Assembly (NCBI RefSeq): GCF_037975245.1
Contig: NC_092565.1
Span: forward strand, 20,496,999 to 20,560,998
DNA from: Apostichopus japonicus
Lineage: Eukaryota; Echinodermata; Holothuroidea; Aspidochirotida; Stichopodidae
Length of the DNA stretch: 64,000 bases
Direction: 5' to 3'
How positions within the stretch are numbered: position 1 is the stretch's first letter; every line of letters starts with the position of its first letter. The notes beneath the pieces are model-generated. The model saw only the letters and a program-made list of their open reading frames with translations. It was not told where the DNA came from and did not search any database. Shown here piece after piece: positions 62,196 through 64,000 of the stretch. The position numbers were made by a program, and so were the translations under genes.

Positions 62196-62236
62196 CTTAG
62201 TTACATACGTCACCCTTACGTCATCGTGTTTAACTG
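62196..62236 (+). promoter_or_regulatory. Third copy of the paired CRE-like motif
   Basis: TTACATACGTCACCCTTACGTCATCG matches the segments at 53851-53890 and 59656-59695 except for single bases, while the flanks are mostly different. A GGAGAA/GGAGAACTT simple repeat lies just upstream (62127-62176). Confidence 0.45.
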
Positions 62237-64000
62237 CAATTCTCAGACAGAGGATCCATTTTTTGTGGTTGCCACCTCGACCTAAAGTAACATGTACCAT
62301 TACCCCCCCCCCCCCCACCCGCCCCACCCCTCATCCATATTGCCTGCCCTACTATTTTTTTAACAGTTGTTTATCCGCATTAGCAGTTATATACTAAATG
62401 ATATATATATATATATTTATTTATATTATATATATATTTATATTATATATATTTAATCATTCTATCTGTTACACTGTCATGACATAATTCCTAAACTAAC
62501 CCAATCTCTGGTTCTCGGTCTCCTTGCATCAGTCACATGGTCATGTGATACAATGGAGGTGTTGCACAATACGCCGAAAACTTTTGCAATACCAACAAGA
62601 TCAAAATGCCAAAGATCTCCAAAAAGGTCAAAAAAGAAAACAATATTCTATAGGGATGTCTCTCTGACACGCCGCTGATATTCATTTAGAGAAGTGTGGC
62701 AGTACTTGTGTAACCACACGTGGTCGTGGATTATCCTTTCAAACCGACTAAGGCATTCTTCTTGTCTTTCAGTAATTCAATCCGGGCAAGAATTTAACCC
62801 CCCCCCCCCCCCATCTTTATATATATATATATCCCTGTTCATTATAAGTGGATGAAAAGTTAAAAAGATCCCGCATGAAAGAGGTCTTTGAGATGAAAAG
62901 AATGAAATCGATCTGCTTTCCGTTGCATATTGATTAATCGATTTCTAGACAGACCTTGGATACTATCTATCGTGGTAGGGTAGATTATTGTAGATTTCCA
63001 ATACTAAGGTTAGAGGTATAGGCTAATACTTCATCCCGGTAGCTCACTTGCATTGCACTACCTGTGGAACAAAAAGGGGTACAAAATAAAAAGCCCACCG
63101 TCAGTTATTAAGGATATAACAATATTTATCTGATACATTTAGCAAATAAAGGTTTCAACTGCATGGGAAAGTAAAAAAAACCAAGCCTGACAGGGGATTG
63201 GTAAGTTTGTTTTCCTGTATCTTATCTATCTTAATAATATGAAAGCATTTAATACATTGGAATAGATCTCTTAGAGAAGTAACTTCGGCGGCAATCAAGA
63301 CAGGTAACTCTGTACACTGGTAGTCATGGTTTTATAACGTGTAGTACCTTTCCTTCGTTTAAAACTAGGAATGTTTCATAATTTCGCTTTTTATGTCTTG
63401 ATTGATCTTTCAAATGTGTTCATGAACGTCCATTGGAAAGGGGAAGGTGAAGGGTGAGGGGAAGGGAAAATATGTACCGAAACATATATGCGGGCAACAT
63501 AACATTGAACCCACTCACCTAACCCCCCCCCCGCCCCCTCCTCTCCACCATGCAGATACATATAAAGTGGATTCATTTTGCTCAATAGGAGAGCTTTCAG
63601 AAAAATAATGAAAAGTGCTGAAATAATTGTTCCGGACGCGTGTGGTATGTCGTCTTTTTTTCTAACGTTATATTATTCACACGGAATTAGTTTATTTTAG
63701 GGTAGTATTTCAACAACTTGAGATTTGTAAACATTTAATGTAATGCTCTTTTAAACACACACTGTTGTCACGTAATTAAGCTAACAACTATGCACGGCAG
63801 AGGAAGAAGGGAGGGGGGGGGGCGTATTTAAGAAAGATTGGTCGAATAAGTCTTGTCACCATACTTGTTAACTCAGCTGAAAGCTTTCAAACACTTTCGA
63901 TACTAGTATTATAGCGATATACATAAGCAGGCAAAAGATAACGTTCGACTTTTTGTCTTTTTTTTCGGCAACGAAACTTGAATGATCATGCCAATGAATT
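62237..64000. other. Right end of window, no gene seen
   Basis: TA-rich runs at 62400-62452 and 62816-62832, poly-C at 62304-62316, 62799-62812 and 63524-63532, poly-G at 63812-63822. No RNA gene or conserved ORF recognised. Confidence 0.5.

Overview
This window looks like nuclear DNA from a marine invertebrate animal. It is AT-rich, has GT-AG introns, contains very few long ORFs, and is full of microsatellites, minisatellites, poly-G/C tracts, TIR elements, CR1/L2-like LINE fragments and tRNA-like SINE pieces. An invertebrate deuterostome, possibly a sea cucumber or other echinoderm, is my best guess from the repeat style and gene content. No feature here proves it.

The only convincing host gene is a five-exon gene present twice. 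Copy A is on the plus strand (coding exons 13217-18967) and copy B on the minus strand (27745-33317). Each encodes an intact protein of about 228 residues with a signal peptide, four amphipathic helices, one N-glycosylation sequon and two cysteines. The intron phases are 1-0-0-0 and helices A / AB loop / B+C / D fall on exons 2 / 3 / 4 / 5. This is the architecture of vertebrate IL-6 and G-CSF genes. Both copies have a TATA-like box, an NF-kB-like site and an AUUUA-rich 3' UTR. I interpret them as class I, long-chain helical cytokines; that is inference from architecture, not from a database match.

The two copies lie in a large imperfect inverted repeat. The left arm is about 8.97-21.84 kb, the spacer 21.85-23.30 kb and the right arm 23.30-41.28 kb. 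The arms carry arm-specific events. A hAT-like MITE with an 8-bp target duplication is only in the left arm, with the empty site visible on the right. A truncated LINE and a 15-monomer satellite are only in the right arm. Each arm also holds unshared blocks of 0.4-2 kb. The coding sequences differ at 28 of 687 sites by my count, with amino acid changes concentrated at the end of helix A and in the AB loop. The arms could be a real palindrome or two haplotypes wrongly joined; this needs long reads.

Left flank (1-8.97 kb): a 641-bp hAT-like element, a TTAA-flanked MITE, a long CCCCTTCT array and otherwise featureless AT-rich DNA. Right flank (41.3-64 kb): a near-perfect 29-bp hairpin; a CR1/L2 LINE fragment split by a 999-bp foldback element that carries an intact 53-codon ORF; duplicated tRNA-like SINE units; a CAT/ATA microsatellite; a 34-bp and a 50-bp minisatellite; DR4-containing repeats; two further TIR elements; and three dispersed copies of a paired CRE-like motif. 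U2-snRNA-derived elements mark both outer ends of the palindrome.
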